Below are positions 1 through 4,942 of a DNA stretch of 5,682 bases, piece after piece. The notes under the pieces were generated by a model. It was given only the letters and a program-made list of their open reading frames with translations, did no database searches and had not been told where the DNA came from. Position 1 is the first letter of the stretch; every line of letters starts with the position of its first letter. The stretch is from Actinomycetota bacterium (GTDB taxonomy: Bacteria; Actinomycetota; Actinomycetes; Propionibacteriales; Nocardioidaceae): assembly GCA_009702305.1 (NCBI GenBank), contig WLIH01000206.1, positions 1 through 5,682 on the forward strand, read 5' to 3'. The translations under genes were made by a program, and so were the position numbers.

Positions 1-558
1 ATCGTGGCGAACCTGCTCGCAGGATCCCTGGTCGGAGCGTGGGTCGCTGCGGGCTGGGCGACCCGGATGCACTCGCGCACCCTGCACCGCACCCTGGCTG
101 TCCTGCTGCTCGCGATCGCCTTCGTGCTAGCGGGAACGCACTTCGCCGCGCTGGGGACGCTCGAACTGCCACCGGTGCTCAGGGCGGTCGCCGGCGTCGT
201 CGCCGGGGTGCTGATCGGCATGGTCGCGGCCTTCATGGGGGTGGCCGGGGGCGAGCTTCTGATCCCCACGATCGTGCTGCTCTTCGGCGCCGACATCCGG
301 CTTGCCGGAAGCCTGTCGCTGCTGGTGTCGCTGCCCACCATGCTGGTCGGCTTCGCCCGCTACAGCAGCCACGAGACTTTCGCCGTGATCGGCGACAACC
401 GCCGTTTCGTGGTGCTGATGGGAGCCGGCTCAGTCGCCGGGGCGGTGGCTGGTGGAGCCCTGCTGCCCTACGTCGGTGGCCCTGTTCTGATCGCAGTGCT
501 GGCCCTGATCCTGGTCGCCTCGGCCCTCAAGGTCTGGCGCCACCAGGCAACGGACTGA
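1..558 (+). CDS. TauE/SafE-family membrane permease, C-terminal part (5' truncated by window edge)
   Basis: This is the C-terminal part of a polytopic inner-membrane protein of the TauE/SafE family, whose members are linked to export of sulfite or other small anions. The reading frame is open from base 1 and ends at TGA 556-558, giving about 185 residues, whereas family members usually have about 250. The visible part begins inside what looks like the end of the first internal repeat, then shows a second repeat with the typical Gly-rich stretch GMVAAFMGVAGGELLIPT (residues about 72-89, counted from the GTG at 4) followed by a further hydrophobic hairpin. About five or six membrane segments can be seen. 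A GTG at 4 could formally be a start, but it would cut the family fold in half, so I take the gene as continuing upstream. It converges on arsR with a 23-bp gap. The substrate is unknown, and a role in arsenic or thiol/sulfur handling is only inferred from position. Confidence 0.8.
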   Translation: MVANLLAGSLVGAWVAAGWATRMHSRTLHRTLAVLLLAIAFVLAGTHFAALGTLELPPVLRAVAGVVAGVLIGMVAAFMGVAGGELLIPTIVLLFGADIRLAGSLSLLVSLPTMLVGFARYSSHETFAVIGDNRRFVVLMGAGSVAGAVAGGALLPYVGGPVLIAVLALILVASALKVWRHQATD

Positions 559-581
559 ACCGCAAGACGCTTATCCGCGAT

Positions 582-941
582 TCAGTCTGCTGCGGGGCTC
601 AGTGCCGCGGCCAGAGAGCCCAGCACCTCGGGCGCGACCCGGTAGTAGGCCCACTTGCCCCGTTGCTCGCGGGTCGCCAGACCAGCCTCGACCAGGAGTT
701 TCATGTGGTGGGAAACGGTCGGCTGACTCAGGCCCACCGGCTCCGTCATGTCGCAGATGCACGCCGCGCCCTCCGGGGCTGCGGCGATCATCGAGAGCAG
801 CTTCACCCGGGTCGGGTCGCCGAGTGCCTTGAACATGCGGGCGAGGGTCTCCGCGGCGTCGTCGCTGATCACGCCACCGGTCAGGGGCGAGCAGCAGGCC
901 GCGAGCGCGTCCGGCTGGATCAAGGGCAAGGAGATGGGCAC
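582..941 (-). CDS. arsR: ArsR/SmtB-family As(III)-responsive repressor
   Basis: Winged-helix metalloregulator of 119 residues that should repress the ars promoter until arsenite or antimonite binds. Residues about 31-103 hold the ArsR fold: FKALGDPTRVKLLSMI, then CICDMTEPVGLSQPTVSHHMKLL (recognition helix with SQPTVSHH at 72-79), then the wing TREQRGKWAYYRV. Cys16-Cys17 near the N terminus plus Cys61 and Cys63 fit the type-2 As(III) site of Corynebacterium glutamicum ArsR1 (Cys15, Cys16, Cys55), rather than resting only on the E. coli CxCxxC site, which is incomplete here. I chose the GTG at 941 because an AGGGAGGA motif sits seven bases upstream. An in-frame ATG at 959 would give 125 residues but would place that motif inside the gene, and it has no ribosome site of its own. 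The gene is divergent from arsO across a short palindromic control region, so it probably controls arsO and the MFS gene and also itself. Confidence 0.93.
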   Translation of the reverse strand: MPISLPLIQPDALAACCSPLTGGVISDDAAETLARMFKALGDPTRVKLLSMIAAAPEGAACICDMTEPVGLSQPTVSHHMKLLVEAGLATREQRGKWAYYRVAPEVLGSLAAALSPAAD

Positions 942-948
942 GAGTCCA

Positions 949-956
949 TCCTCCCT
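949..956 (-). promoter_or_regulatory. Ribosome binding site deciding the arsR start
   Basis: On the minus strand AGGGAGGA lies seven bases before the GTG at 941. It overlaps the first codons that would be read from the alternative ATG at 959. This near-consensus Shine-Dalgarno sequence favours the GTG start. Confidence 0.7.
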
Positions 957-962
957 CATCCA

Positions 963-990
963 TTGACATTTGTCGATGCGTCCGTAGAGT
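963..990 (+). promoter_or_regulatory. Candidate sigma-70-like promoter for arsO and MFS gene
   Basis: A perfect -35 box TTGACA (963-968) is followed after 16 bp by TAGAGT (985-990), which matches four of six consensus -10 positions including the key first, second and last bases. Transcription would start near 997, about 30 bases before the arsO ATG. The inverted repeat at 972-1002 covers the spacer and the start site, the expected place for repression by ArsR. On the opposite strand only a weak candidate for arsR is seen: TTCAAG (1011-1006), 17 bp, then TCTACG (988-983). Confidence 0.6.
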
Positions 991-1002
991 TGTCGCATCG
1001 AC
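972..1002. promoter_or_regulatory. Inverted-repeat operator, probable ArsR site
   Basis: GTCGATGCG (972-980) and CGCATCGAC (994-1002) are perfect reverse complements separated by 13 bp. The arm centres are 22 bp apart, about two helical turns, so a dimer or dimer pair could bind one DNA face. TTGTCG also recurs directly at 970-975 and 990-995, and a second small palindrome, GACATTTGTC (965-974), overlaps the -35 side. The site lies between divergent arsR and arsO and overlaps the arsO promoter. That this is the ArsR operator is an inference from position and symmetry. Confidence 0.6.
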
Positions 1003-1014
1003 GATCTTGAATGT

Positions 1015-1020
1015 AAGGAG
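1015..1020 (+). promoter_or_regulatory. Ribosome binding site of arsO
   Basis: AAGGAG ends six bases before ATG 1027. An in-frame TTG at 1021 touches the motif directly and cannot use it, so the ATG is the start. Confidence 0.75.
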
Positions 1021-1026
1021 TTGGGG

Positions 1027-2343
1027 ATGAGCGACCTTCCTGTGGTGGTGATCGGCGCAGGCCCCTCGGGTCTGGCGGCCGCGGCGCATCTGCTCGAGCG
1101 AGGCTTGGAGCCGCTGGTGCTGGAGTCCGGCCTGGTCCCGGCGTCGGCGGTGGGCGAGTGGGGGCACGTGCGGTTGTTCTCGGCGTGGCCCGAGCTGGTC
1201 GACAAGGCGTCCGCTCGGCTCCTGTCGCCGACAGGTTGGACGGCCCCTGGAACGGGTTACCCGACCGGTGCGCAGTGGATCGACGGCTATCTCGCGCCCC
1301 TCGCGAAGGCTCTCGGGGACCGGGTCCGCTACGACGCTCGCGTCACGGGGGTGTCCCGAAAGGGCCGGGACCGGCTCGTCGACGCGGACCGCGCCGAGCA
1401 GCCGTTCACGGTCCATCTCGTTGACGGCGAGGGCAACGAGTCGCGCCTGGAGGCCAGCGCCGTGATCGACGCCTCCGGCACGTGGCGCCGCCCTAACCCC
1501 GCCGGTGCAGACGGTCTCACTGCCCTGGGGGAGCGCGTGGCGGGGGACCTGATCGCCTACCAGGTCCCCGACCGAGCCGAACCTGCCCGGTACGCCGGCA
1601 AGCACACCGTGGTCGTCGGCGCCGGCGACTCGGCGTTCAACGCGATCCACGAGCTGGTCCAGATCGGCGCCGACCATCCGGGCACGCGCGTCACCTGGGC
1701 GATCCGCCGGGTGGTCGGCGACGGGACCTTCGGCGGCGGCGCGGCCGACGAGCTCCCCGAGCGCGGCGCACTCGGTCAACGAGCGAGGAAGGCCGTGGAG
1801 TCGGGAGCCGTCGACCTGGTCACTGGATTCCGGGTTGCGGAGATCCGTACGGAGGGCGGCGGCGCGGTCCTGGTCGGAGAGGACGGCCGGGAACTGCCAC
1901 CGGCTGACACGGTCGTGGTGCTCACCGGGTTCCGCCCGGACCTGTCCTTCCTGTCGGAGATGCGGCTCGACCTCGACCCCACGTTGGAGGCGCCACGGAA
2001 GATCGCGGCCGAGATCGACCCGAACATCCACTCCTGCGGTTCCGTGAGGGCCACCGGTGCCGCCGACCTGGCTCAGCCTGAGACAGACCTGTACCTGGTG
2101 GGCATGAAGTCCTATGGCCGGGCACCGACGTTCCTGGCCCTGACCGGGTACGAGCAGATCCGCAGCGTCGTCGCCGAGCTCGCGGGCGATCATGAAGCGG
2201 CCGCACGAGTCGAGCTCGAACTCCCCGACACCGGTGTGTGCGGCGGTGCGGGCGTCTTCGACGACCCCGACAGCGTCGGCGGAGGCTGCTGCGCCCCAGC
2301 GCCATCGGTCCTGCAGATCGGACGCACCCCTGTCAGCCTCTGA
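1027..2343 (+). CDS. arsO: ArsO-type FAD/NAD(P)H-dependent flavoprotein (putative monooxygenase)
   Basis: Cytosolic flavoprotein of 438 residues in the flavin-monooxygenase-like group called ArsO, first named from a Streptomyces arsenic cluster. Its reaction is not established; arsenic oxidation or thiol-linked redox chemistry has been suggested. The N terminus carries the FAD Rossmann motif VVVIGAGPSG (residues 6-15), and a second dinucleotide motif VVGAGDSAFNA (about 196-206, GAGDSA at 198-203) should bind NAD(P)H. The stretch WGHVRLFSAWPEL (about 41-53) and GTGYPTGAQWIDGYL are as I recall for this family. Near the C terminus, VVLTGFRPDLSFL and the YLVGMKSYGRAPTFLALTGYEQ segment complete the flavoprotein fold. 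The protein ends in a Gly/Cys tail with Cys405, Cys421 and Cys422. The only other cysteine is Cys337, so there is no thioredoxin-reductase CxxC, which argues against ArsT. It is the first gene downstream of the arsR/arsO control region and is probably co-transcribed with the MFS gene. Confidence 0.85.
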   Translation: MSDLPVVVIGAGPSGLAAAAHLLERGLEPLVLESGLVPASAVGEWGHVRLFSAWPELVDKASARLLSPTGWTAPGTGYPTGAQWIDGYLAPLAKALGDRVRYDARVTGVSRKGRDRLVDADRAEQPFTVHLVDGEGNESRLEASAVIDASGTWRRPNPAGADGLTALGERVAGDLIAYQVPDRAEPARYAGKHTVVVGAGDSAFNAIHELVQIGADHPGTRVTWAIRRVVGDGTFGGGAADELPERGALGQRARKAVESGAVDLVTGFRVAEIRTEGGGAVLVGEDGRELPPADTVVVLTGFRPDLSFLSEMRLDLDPTLEAPRKIAAEIDPNIHSCGSVRATGAADLAQPETDLYLVGMKSYGRAPTFLALTGYEQIRSVVAELAGDHEAAARVELELPDTGVCGGAGVFDDPDSVGGGCCAPAPSVLQIGRTPVSL

Positions 2344-2350
2344 GACGTCG

Positions 2351-2390
2351 GTTGCAGGGAGCCCGGCCAGCGGCCGAGGCTCCCTGCGAC
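2351..2390 (+). other. Strong GC hairpin between arsO and the MFS gene
   Basis: GTTGCAGGGAGCC (2351-2363) pairs with GGCTCCCTGCGAC (2378-2390) over 13 positions, with one G-U pair in RNA. The inner part CGGCC (2364-2368) pairs with GGCCG (2372-2376) around the loop AGC, with A2377 bulged. It starts seven bases after the arsO stop. No T-run follows, so it is not a classic intrinsic terminator. It could be a U-less terminator or attenuator, an RNA stability or processing element, or a structure controlling MFS translation. If the MFS gene starts upstream, the hairpin lies inside its coding sequence. Confidence 0.6.
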
Positions 2391-2398
2391 GCGTTCTG

Positions 2399-3574
2399 GT
2401 GGCACTGTGCGTTACCGAGATCGTCAGCTACGGGGTTCTCTTCTACGCCTTCACCGTCCTTCTCCCGCGGATCACCACAGAGAGTGGATGGTCGAGCACC
2501 GCGATCACCGCAGCGTTCTCGGCGGGCAGCCTGACCGGTGGCATCGCCGGGATCGCTGGCGGACGAGTCCTCCAGCGGCACGGCCCCCGTTGGGTGATGA
2601 CGAGCGGAAGCACGCTGGGCACCGTCGCCGTGCTCTGTTTGGCGTGGAGTCCGTCCTACGCGATGTTCTTCGCAGCCTGGGTGCTGGCCGGAGTCGCCAG
2701 CGCCGGACTGTTCTACGCGCCCGCGTTCGCGGCGCTCACCGCCTGGTACGGCGACCGGCGAGTCCAGGCGATCACCACGCTCACTCTGGCCGCCGGATTC
2801 TCCAGCACCATCTTCGCCCCATTGACTGACGCGCTGGCCTCGCAGTTGACCTGGCGCCAGACCTACTTGGTCTTGGCGCTCGTGCTCGGGGTGATCACGC
2901 TGCCGCTCCATGTCGTCGTGCTCAACCGAGCTTGGCCCAGGCTGCCGCACCATGCCGCCACGCATCCTGACCGGCACATCCTCACCAGTCGCACGTTCGT
3001 GCTGGCGACCACTGCCGGCACCCTGATGGCCTTCGCGTCCTACGCCTCGCTGGTCAGCTTGGTGCCGCTGCTGACTGGTCGGGGGATGTCGTCGACCTTG
3101 GCGGCATGGGCACTCGGCCTCGGAGGAGCCGGACAAGTCGCCGGCCGGCTGCTGTACCCGGGCATGACCCGGAATCTTCAGGCGCGGACCCGGGCGATCC
3201 GGGTGATCTCGGCCATGGCGGTTGCGCTCGCGGGTCTCGCCGTGGTGCCGGGCCCGACCCTGGCCCTGATTCTCCTCGCTGTACTGGCCGGGGCCGCCCG
3301 CGGATTGTTCACCCTGGTTGGCGCCACCCTGGTCAGTGATTACTGGGGGCCGGAGCGATACGCCGCGATCAGCGGGATCTACAACGCTCCGATCCTCGCG
3401 GCGAGCGCGCTGGCTCCCTGGCTCGGCGCGGTGATCGCGGACGCGACCGGAGGCCTCACGGGATTGTTCGCAGTTCTAGTGGCGGTCGCCGGCACTGCGG
3501 CTCTGTTGGCTGCGTGCGTAGAGCGGTCGGAGAACTCAGTTCGGCTTCGCGGCGACGCCCAGCTCGTCGAGTAG
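2399..3574 (+). CDS. Major facilitator superfamily transporter, probable ars-linked efflux carrier
   Basis: Polytopic membrane protein of 391 residues from this start, close to the usual 400 of 12-helix MFS carriers. The first helix begins immediately (ALCVTEIVSYGVLFYAFTVLL). The loop GGRVLQRHGPR (about 54-64) is a motif-A variant between helices 2 and 3. Further hydrophobic segments follow to about residue 375, with a central loop rich in Arg, His and Pro (NRAWPRLPHHAATHPDRH) separating two six-helix halves. The frame stays open upstream to an ATG at 2192, but using it would overlap arsO by 152 bp and add a low-complexity leader with no membrane or known domain character. The GTG at 2399 is the only standard start codon after the arsO stop and before helix 1, but it lacks a clear ribosome site, so the start is uncertain. 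MFS exporters of trivalent arsenicals are known (ArsK). The substrate here is inferred from context only. Confidence 0.8.
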   Translation: MALCVTEIVSYGVLFYAFTVLLPRITTESGWSSTAITAAFSAGSLTGGIAGIAGGRVLQRHGPRWVMTSGSTLGTVAVLCLAWSPSYAMFFAAWVLAGVASAGLFYAPAFAALTAWYGDRRVQAITTLTLAAGFSSTIFAPLTDALASQLTWRQTYLVLALVLGVITLPLHVVVLNRAWPRLPHHAATHPDRHILTSRTFVLATTAGTLMAFASYASLVSLVPLLTGRGMSSTLAAWALGLGGAGQVAGRLLYPGMTRNLQARTRAIRVISAMAVALAGLAVVPGPTLALILLAVLAGAARGLFTLVGATLVSDYWGPERYAAISGIYNAPILAASALAPWLGAVIADATGGLTGLFAVLVAVAGTAALLAACVERSENSVRLRGDAQLVE

Positions 3575-4192
3575 CACGAGGACGCGACGCTCGATCTCGT
3601 CGCGGATCGGTCGGACGTCGGCCACGTCCTTGCCCGCCGGGTCTGCGAGCTCCCAGTCTTCGTACCGTTTGCCGGGGAAGTACGGGCAGGCGTCACCGCA
3701 GCCCATAGTGACGACGACGTCGGCGGCCTGGACGATCTCATCGGTCCACGGCTTGGGGTACTCCTGCGCGATATCGATCCCACGCTCGGCCATCGCAGCC
3801 ACAGCAGCTCCGTTGACTTGGTCGCCCGGCTCCGAGCCACCAGACCAAGCGACAGCCCGGTCCCCGGCGTGGTGGTTGAAGAACCCGAGCGCCATCTGCG
3901 ACCGGCCCGCGTTGTGCACGCAGAGGAACAACACCACCGGAATGCCGTCGGCGCCCTTGCCCTCGATCTTCGCCATTGCCTGGAGCCGTTGCTTCGCGAA
4001 TCGTTCGGCCAGGAGCGGCAGGAAGTTGAGCATGGTGGCCTTGCCCGCGAACTCGTCATACGAGCTGTTCAGGAACCGTTCGATGGTCTCGGTGTTGAAC
4101 GTTCCCTCGAACTCCTTGTGCAGTCGGGTCGCGGCTGTCTTGAGGGCGACCTGTTGGTCGAGGGTGATCTCGGGGTTGGTGTGAATGGCCAT
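3536..4192 (-). CDS. arsC: Arsenate reductase, LMW-phosphatase type, with N-terminal three-helix domain
   Basis: Cytosolic enzyme of 218 residues that reduces arsenate to arsenite. Residues 1-80 form a predicted helical bundle (TLDQQVALKTAATRLHKEF, SSYDEFAGKATMLNFLPLLAERFAKQRL) seen in a subset of actinobacterial ArsC proteins. Residues 85-218 are a low-molecular-weight tyrosine-phosphatase fold. The phosphate-binding loop is CVHNAGRS with catalytic Cys91 and Arg97. The general-acid motif is LADPAG with Asp184. Cys165 and Cys169 in TMGCGDACPYFPG provide two further thiols, so a thioredoxin-coupled three-cysteine relay is likely. C. glutamicum has both thioredoxin- and mycothiol-dependent ArsC types. 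The ATG at 4192 has AAAGGAAG seven bases upstream. It lies 26 bp downstream of the fusion gene on the same strand, so the two form an operon. Its last 39 bp overlap the end of the convergent MFS gene. Confidence 0.93.
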   Translation of the reverse strand: MAIHTNPEITLDQQVALKTAATRLHKEFEGTFNTETIERFLNSSYDEFAGKATMLNFLPLLAERFAKQRLQAMAKIEGKGADGIPVVLFLCVHNAGRSQMALGFFNHHAGDRAVAWSGGSEPGDQVNGAAVAAMAERGIDIAQEYPKPWTDEIVQAADVVVTMGCGDACPYFPGKRYEDWELADPAGKDVADVRPIRDEIERRVLVLLDELGVAAKPN

Positions 4193-4199
4193 AACTGGA

Positions 4200-4207
4200 C
4201 TTCCTTT
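4200..4207 (-). promoter_or_regulatory. Ribosome binding site of arsC
   Basis: Minus-strand AAAGGAAG lies seven bases before the ATG at 4192, inside the 26-bp gap after the fusion gene stop. This indicates independent translation initiation in a shared transcript. Confidence 0.65.
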
Positions 4208-4218
4208 GGATCGTGGGG

Positions 4219-4896
4219 TCAGGCGTGCTGGGGGAGGCGCTGCGCGAGCTGGCTGACGCGCTCGGTGAGTTCGGCGAAGACTGCGTCGAAGGCCGAGGGC
4301 TGTCCTTGGCGGACCGGGTCCGGGACCGACCAGTGCAGCCGCTCGGTTGCGCCGAGCTCCTCGTGAGCCAGGTCGCAGACGGTGACCACGAGGTCATCGG
4401 GCAGCAGCACGTCGGCGAGACGGCGAGGCCGCAGCCGGGGAAGGGGAAGGCCGTGTCGGCCGGCCACGGCGATGGCTCCCGGATCGATCGCATCGGCGGG
4501 GTGAGTCCCGGCCGACGCGGCCGGGATCGTGCTAACTCGCCGCCACAGGGCGGCAGCCAGGTGAGACCGCGCGGAGTTGGCAGTGCAGACGAACAACACC
4601 CGCGTGGGTGAGTTGCCCGGCGTCAGCCGGACCGCCTCCAATGCCTCGGCATGCAGGTGCAGATAGCTGCGGCGGCGATCACCCTCCGAGCGCCGGCGTT
4701 CCACCAGGCCGGCGGCTTCGAGCGCTCTGAGGTGGTGGGCAAGAAGGTTGGATGGCATCTGAAGCATCACCGCCAGCTCTGAGGGCGATGCGTCGCCGAG
4801 CAGCAGGGTGTCGACGATGCGCAGCCGCGACACGTCGGCAAGAGCCGCGTGCACTGCGGCTCGCTGCACAACAGAGTGGGTTTGCTCAGTGTTCAT
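4219..4896 (-). CDS. ArsR-type HTH fused to LMW-phosphatase/arsenate reductase domain
   Basis: Two-domain protein of 225 residues. Residues 10-92 are an ArsR-type winged helix: AALADVSRLRIVDTLLLG, SPSELAVMLQMPSNLLAHHLRALEAAGLV (recognition helix around 48-63), and a wing RRRSEGDRRRSYLHL. Residues 98-225 are a low-molecular-weight phosphatase/ArsC fold with phosphate loop VCTANSARSH (Cys104, Arg110), LVVTVCDLAHEEL (Cys174) and the acid motif HWSVPDP (Asp193). Such fusions are well known in Actinomycetota. The whole protein has only Cys104 and Cys174, so the DNA-binding domain lacks a canonical arsenite site. It may sense oxyanion through its phosphatase domain, or act as a mycothiol-type reductase that binds DNA; both are inference. 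The start at 4896 has only GAGG two bases upstream, too close for a normal ribosome site, which fits leaderless translation. It is divergent from the aquaporin gene. Confidence 0.88.
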   Translation of the reverse strand: MNTEQTHSVVQRAAVHAALADVSRLRIVDTLLLGDASPSELAVMLQMPSNLLAHHLRALEAAGLVERRRSEGDRRRSYLHLHAEALEAVRLTPGNSPTRVLFVCTANSARSHLAAALWRRVSTIPAASAGTHPADAIDPGAIAVAGRHGLPLPRLRPRRLADVLLPDDLVVTVCDLAHEELGATERLHWSVPDPVRQGQPSAFDAVFAELTERVSQLAQRLPQHA

Positions 4897-4921
4897 TGCC
4901 TCAAGTTTGACTGAGGTAATG
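4894..4921. promoter_or_regulatory. Inverted-repeat operator between arsRC and the aquaporin gene
   Basis: CATTGCCTCA (4894-4903) and TGAGGTAATG (4912-4921) are reverse complements at nine of ten positions, with an 8-bp spacer. The nested motif TCAA-GT-TTGA (4901-4910) resembles the TCAA/TTGA half-sites common in ArsR/SmtB operators. The left arm contains the start codon of the fusion gene. The right arm ends on an in-frame ATG of the aquaporin frame. The site is the natural candidate for autoregulation by the fusion protein. Its sequence differs from the palindrome at 972-1002. Confidence 0.55.
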
Positions 4922-4933
4922 CTCAGAGGTCAA
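4904..4933 (-). promoter_or_regulatory. Candidate promoter of the arsRC-arsC operon
   Basis: On the minus strand TTGACC (4933-4928) is followed after 18 bp by CAAACT (4909-4904), a weak -10. The start point would fall near 4897, next to the ATG at 4896, again predicting a leaderless message. The promoter interleaves with the oppositely directed one, so one bound repressor would block both. Confidence 0.35.
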
Positions 4934-4936
4934 GAT
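4907..4936 (+). promoter_or_regulatory. Candidate promoter of the aquaporin gene
   Basis: TTGACT (4907-4912) is followed after 18 bp by CAAGAT (4931-4936), a weak -10 matching three positions. Transcription would begin near 4943, exactly at the GTG start, so the message would be leaderless, as is frequent in actinobacteria. The -35 box lies inside the inverted repeat at 4894-4921. Confidence 0.4.
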
Positions 4937-4942
4937 ATCCCC

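Noticed and set aside
559..581. Possible terminator between the TauE gene and arsR
   Set aside because: Only 23 bp separate the two stops and no inverted repeat with a T-run is present.
942..959. ATG 959 as the start of arsR
   Set aside because: The best Shine-Dalgarno sequence lies just after this ATG and is correctly spaced for GTG 941. No ribosome site is seen before 959.
39..1010. Plus-strand open frame of 323 codons across the TauE end and arsR
   Set aside because: Its product is low-complexity Arg/Gly/Ala-rich and spans two well-supported genes on opposite strands.
571..2193. Long minus-strand open frame of 540 codons opposite arsO
   Set aside because: It is antisense to arsO and arsR, rich in Arg/Gly/Asp with no recognisable domain, and typical of mirror frames in high-GC coding DNA. 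The ArsO frame on the other strand has clear FAD and NAD(P)H motifs.
1027..2343. ArsO gene as a thioredoxin reductase (ArsT)
   Set aside because: It has the two dinucleotide folds but no CxxC redox pair, and its length and WGHVRLFS-type segment fit the ArsO group.
2192..2398. N-terminal extension of the MFS protein from ATG 2192
   Set aside because: It overlaps arsO by 152 bp, has no good ribosome site, and gives a Ser/Ala/Pro-rich leader with no membrane segment. Kept only as an open question in the findings.
2333..3136. Minus-strand open frame of 267 codons opposite the MFS gene
   Set aside because: It is a hydrophilic Gln/Gly/Arg-rich mirror of a membrane-protein gene, with no domain or ribosome-site support.
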